Source of the DNA: Thermostichus lividus PCC 6715 | GTDB lineage: Bacteria; Cyanobacteriota; Cyanobacteriia; Thermosynechococcales; Thermosynechococcaceae | Direction of reading: 5' to 3' | DNA: 64,000 nucleotides | Assembly: GCF_002754935.1 (NCBI RefSeq) | Contig: NZ_CP018092.1 | Coordinates: forward strand, 1,984,001 to 2,048,000 | Shown: positions 46,465-56,749 of the stretch, in pieces | Layout of the letters: each line of letters starts with the position of its first letter | How positions within the stretch are numbered: the first letter of the stretch is position 1 | The notes under the pieces: model-generated | What the model saw: only the letters and a program-made list of their open reading frames with translations | What the model was told of the DNA's origin: nothing | Database searches by the model: none | Position numbers and translations under genes: made by a program

Positions 46465-47777
46465 CTAACGGTAATTGGGGTCTTGGACATTGCGGATTTT
46501 GCAGGCATCGACAATACCGTACTGCGGACGGATAAAGCGATCCATCTGGGCAATAAAAAAGCGACGGTTTGCCATTAAGTGCTCCGGATTCGGATCATCT
46601 AGGGGATAGTAAAATGCTGCCCGGGTCGCCTGTAGTACCGCCGACGTGACGGTGTACATCGAGCGTTGGAAGGCGATCCCCAACTGCACCAGAATATCAT
46701 CTTCACCGCGACAGTGCTGATGGAAATGATCCCTTAGGTACTGCGGCAAAAAGTGGTACATATCCTGATGGAGCAATGTCGGCGGAATGCCAGCGGTACC
46801 CACCGGGAACTTATCCGCAAATAGAATGCCATAGTGGAAATCCACCTGCTCACTGGGCACCTGATTCGCTTGGGCATTGTAGGACTTAGTGCCCCGGAAG
46901 GGAGCCGTCCGATAAAATACGGCCTCAACGTAGGGAAAGGCAGCCTCGTACAGCCACATAAAGCCTTTCTCTTTAGGAACTAGCACATGCACCTCGTCAT
47001 CAATATAGACGTGGTGGTAAATGGGCCGACCCGCAATCGCAAAAATGCCATTGACCAAGAAATTCATGGCATCCTTAACGCTGCGAATACTGCCCTCGTC
47101 GTAGCGATCGCTAATTTCAAAGAAGACGGGTGCCATTACCTCCCAGAATAGCCCCAGCACATTCATGTAGGTGGCTTGGCGTGCCTGCTCCAAAAAGAGA
47201 TCCGGAAACACCTTGTGCAACGCCAACATCAGGGGGTTGCGCTTGAAATAGGCACGAATGGCCTTGTGGGCTGCGGCCTTATACTCGTCCGAGTCGAGGT
47301 AAACATCCAGTTGCCCCCCCATGCCGTGCCACATCATCGCACGTGCTAAATCTTCGGAAAACTCCATGTTGATGCGGTCGTGCCAGAGGTGGTGCAGCAA
47401 TCGCGGTAGTTTGCCAGTTTCCCTTTTTCAATAAACTCCATTAACTCGGGATGGGCATGGGCTGGCCCGCGCCAAATCCGCAGATCCGCTGTATCCCCCG
47501 CATAGTGATTCAGCAGATCAAAGTAGTCCTTGGTGGGGAAATACTTGAAAAACGGGAACGGATCAATAAAAACGCGCTCACCCAAGTAGAGTAGATCCCG
47601 CCAGTAAAAGTCCATCGGGATGGAATAGGCCTTGTACATGCCGATGATCTTCATGAGGTTTTCCGGCGTATCGGGGATCATTGCCCCTCCCGCTTCGAGG
47701 CGGTGAATAATGTCGGCCAAGGGGTGGTCAACGGGGGGGAGCTTGGCACTGCTAGGACGCTCAAGAGCTTGAACCAT
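46465..47777 (-). CDS. cupA: CO2 hydration protein CupA (ChpY), one frameshift
   Basis: 437 aa if a single T (A on the + strand, two A at 47399-47400) is restored, so that NYRD continues as LLHHLWHDRINMEF. The N-terminal part (DHPLADIIHRLEAGGAMIPDTPENL) and the C-terminal half (YHHVYIDDEVHVLVPKEKGFMWLYE) are typical of the ChpX/ChpY family. With NdhF3 and NdhD3 it forms the CO2-converting head of the inducible NDH-1MS complex on the thylakoid. The usual small partner cupS does not follow; grxC does. Confidence 0.9.
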
Positions 47778-47793
47778 AGGGCTTCTCCGTTAG

Positions 47794-49293
47794 TTAATTG
47801 TGGGTAGAGGACAAGGATGGCGCTATGCTGGCAACTATTTCCGTTGTGGTGGGGATCGCTGCCACTAGCTTCTGACTGATGGTTTCACTCCAGCGCACTA
47901 GCCACGTGGGTTGAACCCCTAACACCAGAATTAATAGGGTCAAGACCAGCGCTGGCAGTTTTTCAGGCCACAACACCCGCGGATAGTAGGCCGTGGCGTT
48001 ATCTAGGCGGCCAAAGCAGGTACGGTTTAGTAAGATGACAAAGTAAACCGCCGTCAAGCCAGTTCCCACAACCGCAACGAGGGTAGGGATCGGAAAGATG
48101 GCATAACTGCCTTGAAAGACTAAAAACTCGGCAACAAAGCCCACCAAGCCGGGAATACCGGCACTGGCCATCCCCCCTAATATCAGCAAGGCACTGGTGG
48201 TAGGTAACCCCCGCAGAGGATTGAGCAAGCCGTTAAGCACATCGAGTTCGCGGGTGCCGACTTTGGTTTCAATAATTCCCACTAAATAAAACAGCAGCGC
48301 CAAGATCAGACCATGACTAATCATTTGGGCGATCGCCCCCACCATACTCAGGTGGGTATGTGCCGCCAGCGCCAGTAAGACGTAACCCATGTGACCAATA
48401 GAGCTGTAGGCCACCATCCGTTTGATGTCCTTTTGAGCAATGGCCGCCAACGCACCGTAGAGAATGCTGGCTGCCGCCACGATCGCCAGCACACTGGCAA
48501 ACGATCCCCATGTTTCGGGAAACAGCCCGACAGCAAAACGTACTAAACCGTAGGTGCCCAACTTTGCCAGAATCCCCCCTAAGAGAATTGCTGTGGGGGT
48601 TGAGGCTTCGACGTAGGCATCCGGTAGCCAGCTATGGAGCGGCACAAGGGGAATTTTAATGCCAAAGCCAATCACCAGTAGAGCCAAAAGAATGGCTTGC
48701 GTGGTAGGTGCAAGTGCCGCCAGTTGCAGATCCCCATAGTCAAAGCTGGGGGCGTGGGTCAGCCAACCCATGGCCAAGAAGGCGGCTAGGATGAGAATAC
48801 CGGAGATGGCTGTATAAATGAGAAATTTCACCGCCGCTCGCTCCCGGCGCTGCCCCCCCCACATTAAAATCAGCAGATAAAAGGGAACCAGTTCAACTTC
48901 GTAAAACAGAACAAAGAGCAGAAGATTTTGAGCCGCTAGGGCACCAATAATCCCGGCATTGGCGACCAACACAAGGCCATAAAACAACCGTGGCGAACTT
49001 TTCTCACCGTTAAAGATGACGAGTAGCGTTAAGAATGTACCCAGGACAATCAGCGGCAGAGAGAGACCATCCACCCCTAGGGAATAGTTCAGCCCAAGGG
49101 GCGGCAACCACGGGGTAAATTCTGGAAACTGTAAGCCTGCTTGCTGTAGATCCAATTGACTCAGAAGCCAAGCAGATAGGCCAAAGGTAACCGCTGCCCC
49201 AGCCAGTGCCACAGGCCGCAGTAGGCGTTCCGGCAAGACCGACATCAGCAGCGCTGCCAGTGCGGGAATCAGGATCAGCAGTGTTAAGAGCAT
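47794..49293 (-). CDS. ndhD3: NAD(P)H-quinone oxidoreductase subunit D3 (NDH-1MS)
   Basis: 499 aa, about 14 membrane helices, proton-pumping NuoM/MrpD-like subunit. FYEVELVPFYLLILMWGG and KIPLVPLHSWLPDAYVEASTPTAILLGG are the antiporter-like signature with key Lys and Glu residues. Assignment to D3 rests on its position between ndhF3 and cupA. Confidence 0.9.
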   Translation of the reverse strand: MLLTLLILIPALAALLMSVLPERLLRPVALAGAAVTFGLSAWLLSQLDLQQAGLQFPEFTPWLPPLGLNYSLGVDGLSLPLIVLGTFLTLLVIFNGEKSSPRLFYGLVLVANAGIIGALAAQNLLLFVLFYEVELVPFYLLILMWGGQRRERAAVKFLIYTAISGILILAAFLAMGWLTHAPSFDYGDLQLAALAPTTQAILLALLVIGFGIKIPLVPLHSWLPDAYVEASTPTAILLGGILAKLGTYGLVRFAVGLFPETWGSFASVLAIVAAASILYGALAAIAQKDIKRMVAYSSIGHMGYVLLALAAHTHLSMVGAIAQMISHGLILALLFYLVGIIETKVGTRELDVLNGLLNPLRGLPTTSALLILGGMASAGIPGLVGFVAEFLVFQGSYAIFPIPTLVAVVGTGLTAVYFVILLNRTCFGRLDNATAYYPRVLWPEKLPALVLTLLILVLGVQPTWLVRWSETISQKLVAAIPTTTEIVASIAPSLSSTHN

Positions 49294-49323
49294 AGCAAGA
49301 ACCTCGCTGGATGTTGATTTGAG

Positions 49324-51158
49324 CTAGCGCAGCAGTGGCCAGCAAATGGCAATACCAAGAATGGCAATGCCCACAATAATGGTGAGAATATAGGCCTGGG
49401 ATTGACCGGTGGTGCTGTACTTGAGGCGATCGCCCCCCAACAGCGTCACCAAACCAAAGGCATTGCCCGTCCCATCCACCAAGGTGCGGTCAAACCAATC
49501 AGTGAGGCGCGAGATGACATCCACTGCCCCAACAACCGTTGCCTTATAAAGTTTGGGGGTGTAAAAGTCATAGGCAAGCAGGTCTTGTAGCGACGGTAAC
49601 GGCAACTGCACCGGCTTGGAATGGTTCGCCCCAAGTAGATCCATGCCGCTAAGCCCCAACCCGCAACGGCAGTCAGGGTTAAGGCGGCAGCGGTTTGCAC
49701 CGAAGGCTGTGTCCAGATCACCCAATCAAAGACCCGCATCATAATCGGCAAGTGCAGAACCACCCCCACATTCACTGTCATGGGCAGGATCATGGGCCAA
49801 AACACCTCCGGCGATCGCGCCGTCATGGGTTTGACCTCCCCTCCCCAAATGAGACAGAACGTGCGTCCCAAACTAAAGGCGGCAAAGGTATTCACCAGTA
49901 GCAAGACAACCCCCACCCACGGCAACTGGGCAAAGGCGGTATCCAATAGCTCTGCTTGGGGCAAAAAACTCCCAAGGGGCGGCACTGCCAATAAACCTGC
50001 CGATCCCACCAAAAATGAAATCCCGGAAATGGGTCGCCGTGACCACAGCCCCCCCAGCAACCGCAGATCTTGGGTAATGCTGTTCCAGATAATGCTGCCA
50101 ATACTCATCATCAGCAGCGACATCGCCACCGCATAGGTGAGCACAAACACAAAGGCCAATCCAGGCTCTTTCAGACCCACCGCAATAAATACCCAGCCCA
50201 TGTAAGCACTGGCTAAATAGGACAGCGCCCGCTTAATATCCACCTGAGCTGTGGCAATCAAGGTGCCGCCTAAGGCCGTGACACTACCAATCACCAGTAA
50301 TGCGGTCAGGGCTACAGGAGAGAGTGCCAACACTGGGGTCAGCTTGACCAGCACCCATGCCCCCGTTGCCACCACAATGGCATTCCGCAACACCGAGGCG
50401 GGCACCGGCCCTTCCATGGCTTCATCAAGCCACAGGTGCAGGGGAAACTGGGCACATTTCCCCATCGGACCAGCAATCAGGGCTAAGCAGATCAGAGTAA
50501 TCAATGTCGGATTGGCTGTAGCAGTAGCCGCCCAAGCCGCCAGATCATCGTAATTCCAAGACCCTGCAAGGGGATAGATGGCCAGAACTCCCATTAAGAG
50601 AATCAAGTCCCCCACTCGTTTCGTCAGGAAGGCATCGCGGGCACCCGTCACCACCAGCGGTTGGTTAAACCACAGCCCAATGAGCAGGTAGGTGGCAAGG
50701 GTGAGAATTTCCAACACCACGTAATTGAAAAAGAGGGAGTCAAGCAGCACAAGGGCAGCCATCCCCCCTTCAAAGAGCGCCAGCAGGGCAAAGAACCGCG
50801 CCCAACCCCAGTCCATTTCCATATACCCAACGGCAAAGACTTGGGCCATCAAATTCAGCCCCGTAATGAGCATGAGAGCAGTGGTCGTCAGGACTGAAAT
50901 TTCCACCGGCACATCAAAATGAAGCCCCGCCACCTCTAACCAAGTCCAGTGAAGGTACTGCGGCGGTTTGTCGGCGATCGCCAACGTGGCCAGCAGCGCA
51001 TGGCAAAAGGAGAAGAATGTGAGCACGATATTGATATACCCCGCTGGACGCGGGCCGGTCTTGCGGGTGATCCCCGGCGACCAAATCAGCGACAGCCCCA
51101 TCCCCAGTAGCGAGTAAAAAGGAATGAGCCAAACTGTGTCCGCAAATGATTGCAACAT
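49324..51158 (-). CDS. ndhF3: NAD(P)H-quinone oxidoreductase subunit F3 (NDH-1MS), one frameshift
   Basis: 611 aa when one G is restored at the C-run 49629-49632 (four; five give WIYLGANHSKPVQLPLP). The N-terminal 500 residues carry the NuoL-type core (GLWFNQPLVVTGARDAFLTKRVGDL; FPLHLWLDEAMEGPVPASVL). The C-terminal amphipathic helix and tail lie after the break (DFYTPKLYKATVVGAVDVISRLTDWFDR in pieces). First gene of ndhF3-ndhD3-cupA, normally induced by low CO2 through CcmR/NdhR. The regulator is not in the window. Confidence 0.92.
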
Positions 51159-51453
51159 AAATCCCGCTTACGCCTATGGACAAGACTAATTAGATTTAAT
51201 CTTATCTATGAAAAGGACACTCTTAGCAGGGATAACGATAAACTTCTATCAATATCTTTTATTGCGCTGATAACAGAGGCAAGGGGTAGCTCACTTTAAG
51301 AATATGCAAGCCACCCAGAAGATATTTGCTCAACTAATTCGCCTCTGTGAGCCAAACAAGCTGCCCATAGCCCTCACGCAGGAGGCGGTTGTATTTCTGC
51401 TGCCCAAGTTGCTAAGCTGAAGTCAGAAGGGTTCGGTTATCCGGCAATGATGT
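51159..51453. other. Intergenic region upstream of ndhF3
   Basis: AT-rich segment next to the ndhF3 start (about 51,180-51,270) likely holds its CO2-responsive promoter on the minus strand. A 38-codon frame on the + strand (51,304-51,420, MQATQKIFAQLIRLCEP) has no ribosome-binding site and is not called. Confidence 0.4.
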
Positions 51454-51501
51454 TTGCTGCGGGCACCCGCACCCCCGCTGTGCACTCTTGATTCTTGGGT
51501 G

Positions 51502-51930
51502 ATGCCGTCTATGACGCTAACGTACGTTGCACCCCAATGGCAAACCCTGACCTTTTCTTCAACATTATTTTTGCAACCTATCCTTGAAGTATTACTCGCC
51601 AATGTTCCTCACCCTTTGCGTGATGAGTTGCGCCTTGGGCTGCAGGAGGCATTGGTCAATGCGGCTCGCCATGGCAACGCCCTTAACCCTGAAAAAGTTG
51701 TTTTCGTGCGCTACACCTATTCCCCCGAACAATGCTGGTGGGTCATTACCGATCAAGGCGACGGGTTTTTGCCACCTCGCTGCGTTTTCTCCCCTGAAGA
51801 TGAACTGCTGCCCCCTGACGACTGTGAGTGTGGTCGGGGGTTATTTTTGATCTATGCCATTTTTGACGAAGTGTATTGGAATGCCAAAGGCACAGAACTG
51901 AGCTTGTGTAAATATCTGACCGGCTATTAG
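51502..51930 (+). CDS. Anti-sigma regulatory factor, GHKL ATPase/kinase type
   Basis: 142 aa from the ATG at 51502 (an ATG at 51454 would add 16). It has an RsbW/SpoIIAB-like HATPase fold: ELRLGLQEALVNAARHGN (N-box), WVITDQGDGFLPP (G1-box) and CGRGLFLIYAIFDEV (G2-box). Such proteins phosphorylate anti-sigma antagonists in partner-switching pathways. It is monocistronic; the convergent ilvE ends 7 bp away. Confidence 0.88.
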   Translation: MPSMTLTYVAPQWQTLTFSSTLFLQPILEVLLANVPHPLRDELRLGLQEALVNAARHGNALNPEKVVFVRYTYSPEQCWWVITDQGDGFLPPRCVFSPEDELLPPDDCECGRGLFLIYAIFDEVYWNAKGTELSLCKYLTGY

Positions 51931-51937
51931 AGCTGCC

Positions 51938-52851
51938 CTAAGCGATCGGCACTATATCTAGCCAGTGGCGATAGTTGGGATCGCGGCCTGTGACAATGGT
52001 TTGTAACTGCTGCTGCAGTTGCCGTGTGAGGGGGCGCTGCGCTGGGAGGGTGTAGGTTTCGATGCGGCGGACAGGCACAATCCTTGCTGCCGTACCCGTT
52101 AAAAAGACTTCATCGGCAATTAATAATTCCGTGCGATCCACTGCCCGCTCAAGGACGGTCACCCCTGCTGCTTGAGCGAGTTCAATCACGCTGCGGCGGG
52201 TAATGCCCTCTAAAATATCTTGATCCACGCTTGGGTAATGAGTTGGCCATCCCGTACTAGGAACAGATTCATTCCCGAGGCTTCGCACACTTTGCCTTGA
52301 GTGTTGAGGAGAATGGCTTCGTCAAACCCTGAGGCCACAGCTTCGGTTTTTGCGAGCGCTGAAACAATGTAGGAGGTGGTAAGCTTACCGCGCAACGGAA
52401 AGGAGCGATCGCACTGCCGCTGCCAAGAACTAATCCGACAGGTCACGCCTTCAGCGGAGAGGTAATCTCCTAGGGGCATCCCATAGATGAGAAAGTCTTT
52501 TTCAACATCGTGCAGGCGGGGCGCAATCCCCAGCCCGGAGGTATAAACTAAGGGGCGGATATAGAACGGCACCGTGGGGCGGTTTTTTTGTACCCACTCA
52601 ATAATGGTGGTTTTGATCTGTGCCATCGGCAGCTCATAGCCTAGGTAGTGGGCACTGCGACTCAAGCGCTGACAGTGATCTTCAAGACGGAACAGCAGAA
52701 TTTCGTTAGCATTTGCAGGATTGGGTAACCCGCGCAGACCACCGAGAGCGGCGGTGCCGTAGTGTAGGGCATGGGTGGCAACGGAAATTTTGGCTTCGCT
52801 AAAGGGGACAAACTGACCGTTAAGGTACGCGTAGGGTAAAAAGTCGCTCAT
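51938..52851 (-). CDS. ilvE: Branched-chain amino acid aminotransferase, one frameshift
   Basis: 304 aa PLP fold-type IV enzyme when one C is restored at the G-run 52233-52235 (three G; four read LITPSVDQDILEGITR). GTAALGGLRG, YIRPLVYTSGLGI, KLTTSYIVSALAKTEAVASGFDEAILLN (catalytic Lys in the first part) and GITRRSVIELA are family marks. Essential for Ile, Leu and Val synthesis, so the break is most likely a sequence error. Confidence 0.93.
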
Positions 52852-52894
52852 GCAGGCAAGGCGTGAAAAATAGTGGGCTCAAAGGCGTGTAAGC

Positions 52895-54100
52895 TCATCT
52901 TACCTGATGGTGGCGTTTGCAAAAAACGCAGCACCGTGACCCTAGGTAACCAATGCTTGGGAGTTCACGGCTGCTGTTGCTGAGCAATGTGCGCCAAAAG
53001 CCGCTGGGGTCCAAAACGTCCCATTGATAGCCCTGTTGCAGGTAGGATTCCAGTTTGCGGCGCAGTTGCTGATACCCCCAAAGAATCACCCCTGCTTGGA
53101 GCACCACAGTGGTATTCAGGCTCCAGAGTTCACTGCTGATACTGCCCCCCAGCCACGGGGTAACATAGATGGCGGCACACCACAGCAGCAGGAACTGACT
53201 GATTTCACTAAAGGCCGGCAGCGGAAACGGTAAGGCATAGGCTTGACACCAGTGGCGCACATACCCAAGGCAGGCCACCATCGCTAAAACGGCATCCCCA
53301 CCCCCGCCGGGCAGCAGGGCGCTACCGAGCAGTTGGCCGCCCAGCCATGGCCAAGGTACGTTCCCTTGCTGTGCTTGACGGTAGCTACTGAGGGCATTGC
53401 CAACGGCACGTTCAATCGTACTGGCTTGATGCAAAAGGTGAGTCGATCGCTCAAGCAGGGCGTTGTGGCTGAGCCATTGCTGCACGTGGGCACGGAGTTC
53501 ACTAATGCCTTGGCCGGTCGTGCTACTGACAACAATGGCGTCGGTGAGGTTTTCCGGAACGGCGGCATACAGATCCGCTTTGGTGATCACCCACTGATAG
53601 GGCACTCTGCGTGCCTCAAGCTGCTGGCGAGCTTGCACTTCAATAGGGGTCAGAGTGTCATGGCTAACCAATAGGACTAAATCGGCGGTGGCGATCGCCC
53701 CCCACGTCATTGCTTCTCGCTGCGAGCCAGCCACTTCATCTAACCCCGGAGTATCGGTTAAATCCACCGCATGGTCACCAAATTGCCAACGAACTGTGCG
53801 TGGCCATTGGGTTGTGCCATGAACTGCTCCCACGGGAAAAATGGTCTCGCCATAGAGCGCATTGAGGAGAGCAGATTTACCCCGGCTGACTTGCCCTAAA
53901 ACCACAATGTGCCATGCCGGTTGATTGAGGCGATCGCGCAGATCGTAGAGTGGTAACCAGTGCTCACTGACGTGGGAATGATGGCTCTGATGCCATGCCA
54001 GCAATTCATTCAGGCAGTTAAGGGTAAGCTGCCCCAGACTGAGTTGACCCTGCACACTGGCATGATGAACCTTGGGGGAGATGTTGCTAGCGCTAGGCAT
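52895..54100 (-). CDS. Membrane-associated Era/dynamin-like GTPase
   Basis: About 401 aa from the ATG at 54100; a TTG at 54109 gives three more. It has P-loop VLGQVSRGKSALLNAL, a switch Thr in GTTQWPRTV, DTPGLDE, and TKAD. The C-terminal third has hydrophobic helices (LLGSALLPGGGGDAVLAMVACLGYV; FLLLWCAAIYV; AGVILWGY), as in the DUF697/YcjX-type GTPases. Its start overlaps the end of a 50-aa membrane protein gene, so the two are co-translated. Confidence 0.8.
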   Translation of the reverse strand: MPSASNISPKVHHASVQGQLSLGQLTLNCLNELLAWHQSHHSHVSEHWLPLYDLRDRLNQPAWHIVVLGQVSRGKSALLNALYGETIFPVGAVHGTTQWPRTVRWQFGDHAVDLTDTPGLDEVAGSQREAMTWGAIATADLVLLVSHDTLTPIEVQARQQLEARRVPYQWVITKADLYAAVPENLTDAIVVSSTTGQGISELRAHVQQWLSHNALLERSTHLLHQASTIERAVGNALSSYRQAQQGNVPWPWLGGQLLGSALLPGGGGDAVLAMVACLGYVRHWCQAYALPFPLPAFSEISQFLLLWCAAIYVTPWLGGSISSELWSLNTTVVLQAGVILWGYQQLRRKLESYLQQGYQWDVLDPSGFWRTLLSNSSRELPSIGYLGSRCCVFCKRHHQVR

Positions 54101-54105
54101 GTTGC

Positions 54106-54258
54106 TCAATCACGCCGGAACAACGACCAGTTAGAGGCAACCGCTAATGCCGCTGCCGCCACCAATAGGACAGGGAGCGGCAATACCCACTGCCGTGCCA
54201 TCAGAATCGCTTCTGTCAGCAGCAATAAAATAACAAAACTCGTAACGGCAATACCCAT
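54106..54258 (-). CDS. 50-aa two-helix membrane protein in front of the GTPase gene
   Basis: ATG at 54258-54256, TGA at 54108-54106. It carries two hydrophobic helices (VTSFVILLLLTEAILMA; LPLPVLLVAAAALAVASN) and a basic end FRRD. The stop TGA overlaps the TTG alternative start of the GTPase gene and lies just before its ATG (TGAGCAACATG), an arrangement typical of coupled genes. Confidence 0.6.
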   Translation of the reverse strand: MGIAVTSFVILLLLTEAILMARQWVLPLPVLLVAAAALAVASNWSLFRRD

Positions 54259-54267
54259 ACCCTAAAA

Positions 54268-54729
54268 CTAACGACGGCGGGGAACATCAAGGGGGAAAAA
54301 TGCTTTTTCGCCGTTGGGGAGGGTGGCATCGCGGAAGGTGCGCACCCGCGCGAGGCGATCGCGCCCTCCCAAGGCGGCATTCACCATTTGGGCACCTGTC
54401 AGTACAGCACGGTTAAGGCGAGTCATCAGGAGGTTGGCCTCAGAGAGGTTTACATTTGTCAAGTTCGCCCCCGTTAAATCTGCATTATTCAGGGTTGCCC
54501 CTGTTAAGTTGGCACGGCTGAGGTTGGCTCCCCGTAAGTTAGCCGCACTGAGGTTAGCTCCCCGTAAATCTGCCCCTTGGAGGTTACGCCCCCGTAGCTG
54601 GGCATAGCTGAGATCGCAGTTGGGGCAATGCCCCGTACGGCGCAGTTGCTCTAAATCAGCGGGATTAGCGGCCAAGGCAGGCACCCCCATCGAAAGCAGT
54701 AAAAGCGTGGCGGCAACGTTTACAATCAT
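54268..54729 (-). CDS. Exported pentapeptide-repeat protein
   Basis: 153 aa from the ATG at 54729. Signal peptide with hydrophobic core VAATLLLLSMGVPALAA, cleavage after ALA-A. The mature part starts with a Cys-x-x-Cys pair (GHCPNCDLSYAQL) and then about 12 pentapeptide repeats A(D/N)LxxA, forming a right-handed beta helix. Likely located in the periplasm or thylakoid lumen. Function unknown. An upstream in-frame extension overlaps the mobile-element end and is not used. Confidence 0.85.
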   Translation of the reverse strand: MIVNVAATLLLLSMGVPALAANPADLEQLRRTGHCPNCDLSYAQLRGRNLQGADLRGANLSAANLRGANLSRANLTGATLNNADLTGANLTNVNLSEANLLMTRLNRAVLTGAQMVNAALGGRDRLARVRTFRDATLPNGEKAFFPLDVPRRR

Positions 54730-54740
54730 GGTACTGAGGA

Positions 54741-55160
54741 TTGACTTCTCCCCTCCTTGAAAGAGAGGGGATTCCCAAAGGATGCTACGCAACGGGCTGA
54801 AGCCGCGTTGCTTCGCTTTTCCCTTGAGCTGTCACCCACAATTTAATGCGGGTGGGAGCAGTCAAAGACCCCCTACTCACCTCAAGCATCTCTGCTATTG
54901 GGACTACGTTTATGTTTCGGTTCGTGGTTTCGCGCTTTTCAACACTAGCCAGTTCGATACGCTCAACATCCTGCCATTGCTTGCAGTGGTTTAGGCTTGC
55001 CGCCAAAGCGGTAGTGACTTACGTGCCGGGATTTCTCCGTACTAGGATGTTTCTTCGCGTAGTTGATACGCCTACTTTCCACGTCTCTAGTTTAACACAT
55101 AGAGAGGGCTAAAGCCCCCTAGTTGGCTGTATCTCCTCGCTAAAGCGGAGGGGTTTTAGC
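54741..55160 (-). mobile_element. Decayed IS200/IS605-type element with terminal hairpins
   Basis: Read on the minus strand, it starts near a hairpin (CCTCCGC..GCGAGGAG near 55,131-55,150). It has several broken frames in the middle and ends with the hairpin CCCCTCTCTTTCAAGGAGGGG split around a loop (54750-54770), then GAAGTCAA. The end mimics the 3' ends of tnpB genes, where the omega RNA lies. A 73-codon frame in it resembles no protein I can name. It accounts for most of the 0.66-kb gap up to accC. Confidence 0.55.
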
Positions 55161-55388
55161 CCGCCCACATCACTCCTATAACAGTTCTTGCCTGATCATA
55201 GGCATACTGCGCCAACATTGACACTCTGCTATGCCAAATCTCAGGCGCTGGGCACAGGCTCGTCGTTGCTGGAGTTTTCGCGTTAGGGAGCGGTATCCTA
55301 GCGATCTGAGCAGTGCCGAGGATGAAGGGGCGTGGGTTCACGCTCCATGGTAGCATTAAGGATCGCTTCCCCCCTATCGTTCTCGGTC

Positions 55389-56749
55389 ATGGCATTTACA
55401 AAAATTCTCATCGCGAATCGCGGCGAAATTGCCCTACGCATCCTGCGTACTTGTGAGGAGATGGGGATTGCCACGGTGGCGGTGTACTCGACGGTGGATC
55501 GCCATGCCCTACATGTGCAACTGGCGGATGAAGCCGTTTGTATTGGTGAAGCTCCCAGTGGTCGCAGTTACCTTAATATCCCCAACATTATTGCGGCGGC
55601 GCTGACCCGTCATGTGTCGGCCATTCATCCGGGCTACGGATTTTTAGCGGAAAACGCCCGCTTTGCTGAAATTTGTACTGACCACAAAATTGCGTTTATT
55701 GGACCCAGTCCAGCGGCAATACTGGCAATGGGAGATAAATCCACCGCTAAAGCCACGATGCAACAAGTCGGGGTTCCTACGATTCCGGGGAGTGAGGGGT
55801 TGGTTCACGATGAAGAGACGGCTCGGGCGATCGCCAATAAAATTGGCTATCCCCTCATGATTAAAGCCACCGCAGGGGGGGTGGGCGCGGCATGCGCTTG
55901 GTGCGATCGCCCGAAGAATTGGGTCGCTCCCTCAGTGCTGCCCAAGGCGAAGCGGAAGCAGCGTTTGGCAATGCGGGGGTGTATCTAGAGCGCTTTATTG
56001 AGAATCCTCGCCACATTGAAGTGCAGATTCTCGCCGATAGTTATGGCAACGTCATTCATTTGGGAGAGCGGGATTGCTCGGTGCAGCGGCGCCACCAAAA
56101 ACTCCTTGAAGAGGCACCCAGTCCAGCCCTAACACCAGAGCTACGCGCCAAGATGGGTGCTGCTGCGGTGGCGGCTGCCAAGGCCATTGACTATGTAGGA
56201 GCCGGAACCATTGAGTTTTTGCTAGACAGCCACAACAATTTTTACTTTATGGAGATGAATACCCGCATTCAGGTAGAGCATACCGTTACTGAAATGATTA
56301 CGGGGCTGGATCTCATTGCCGAGCAAATTCGCATTGCCCAAGGGGAAGCCTTACGGCTCACACAAGCCGAGGTCAAGTTACAAGGGCACGCCATTGAATG
56401 CCGGATTAATGCTGAAGATCCCGAGCGCAACTTTCGCCCTCACCCCGGTCGCATTAGTGGCTATCTGCCACCGGGTGGGCCTGGGGTGCGCATGGACTCC
56501 CATGTTTACACCGACTACGAAATTCCACCCTACTATGACTCCCTCATTGGTAAGTTAGTGGTGTGGGCCAGCGATCGCCCCGCTGCCATTGCCCGCATGA
56601 AACGCGCCCTGCGCGAATGTGCCATCACCGGCGTTCCCACAACGATTCCCTTCCACCAACAGGTGATGGAAACGCCAGAATTTCGCAGTGGCGTGGTTTA
56701 CACAAATTTTGTGGATAAGCTCATGACCACCTTAGGCTGGAACACCTAA
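55389..56749 (+). CDS. accC: Acetyl-CoA carboxylase biotin carboxylase, one frameshift
   Basis: 453 aa when one G is restored at the G-run 55875-55881 (seven; eight give [13 protein letters not shown]). [26 protein letters not shown] and the ATP-grasp [18 protein letters not shown], with [18 protein letters not shown], are diagnostic. It carboxylates biotin on AccB, the first step of fatty acid synthesis. Its TAA overlaps the ATG of murG by one base. Confidence 0.95.

Noticed and set aside
51304-51420. 38-codon frame upstream of the anti-sigma factor
   Set aside because: No ribosome-binding site and no recognisable feature.
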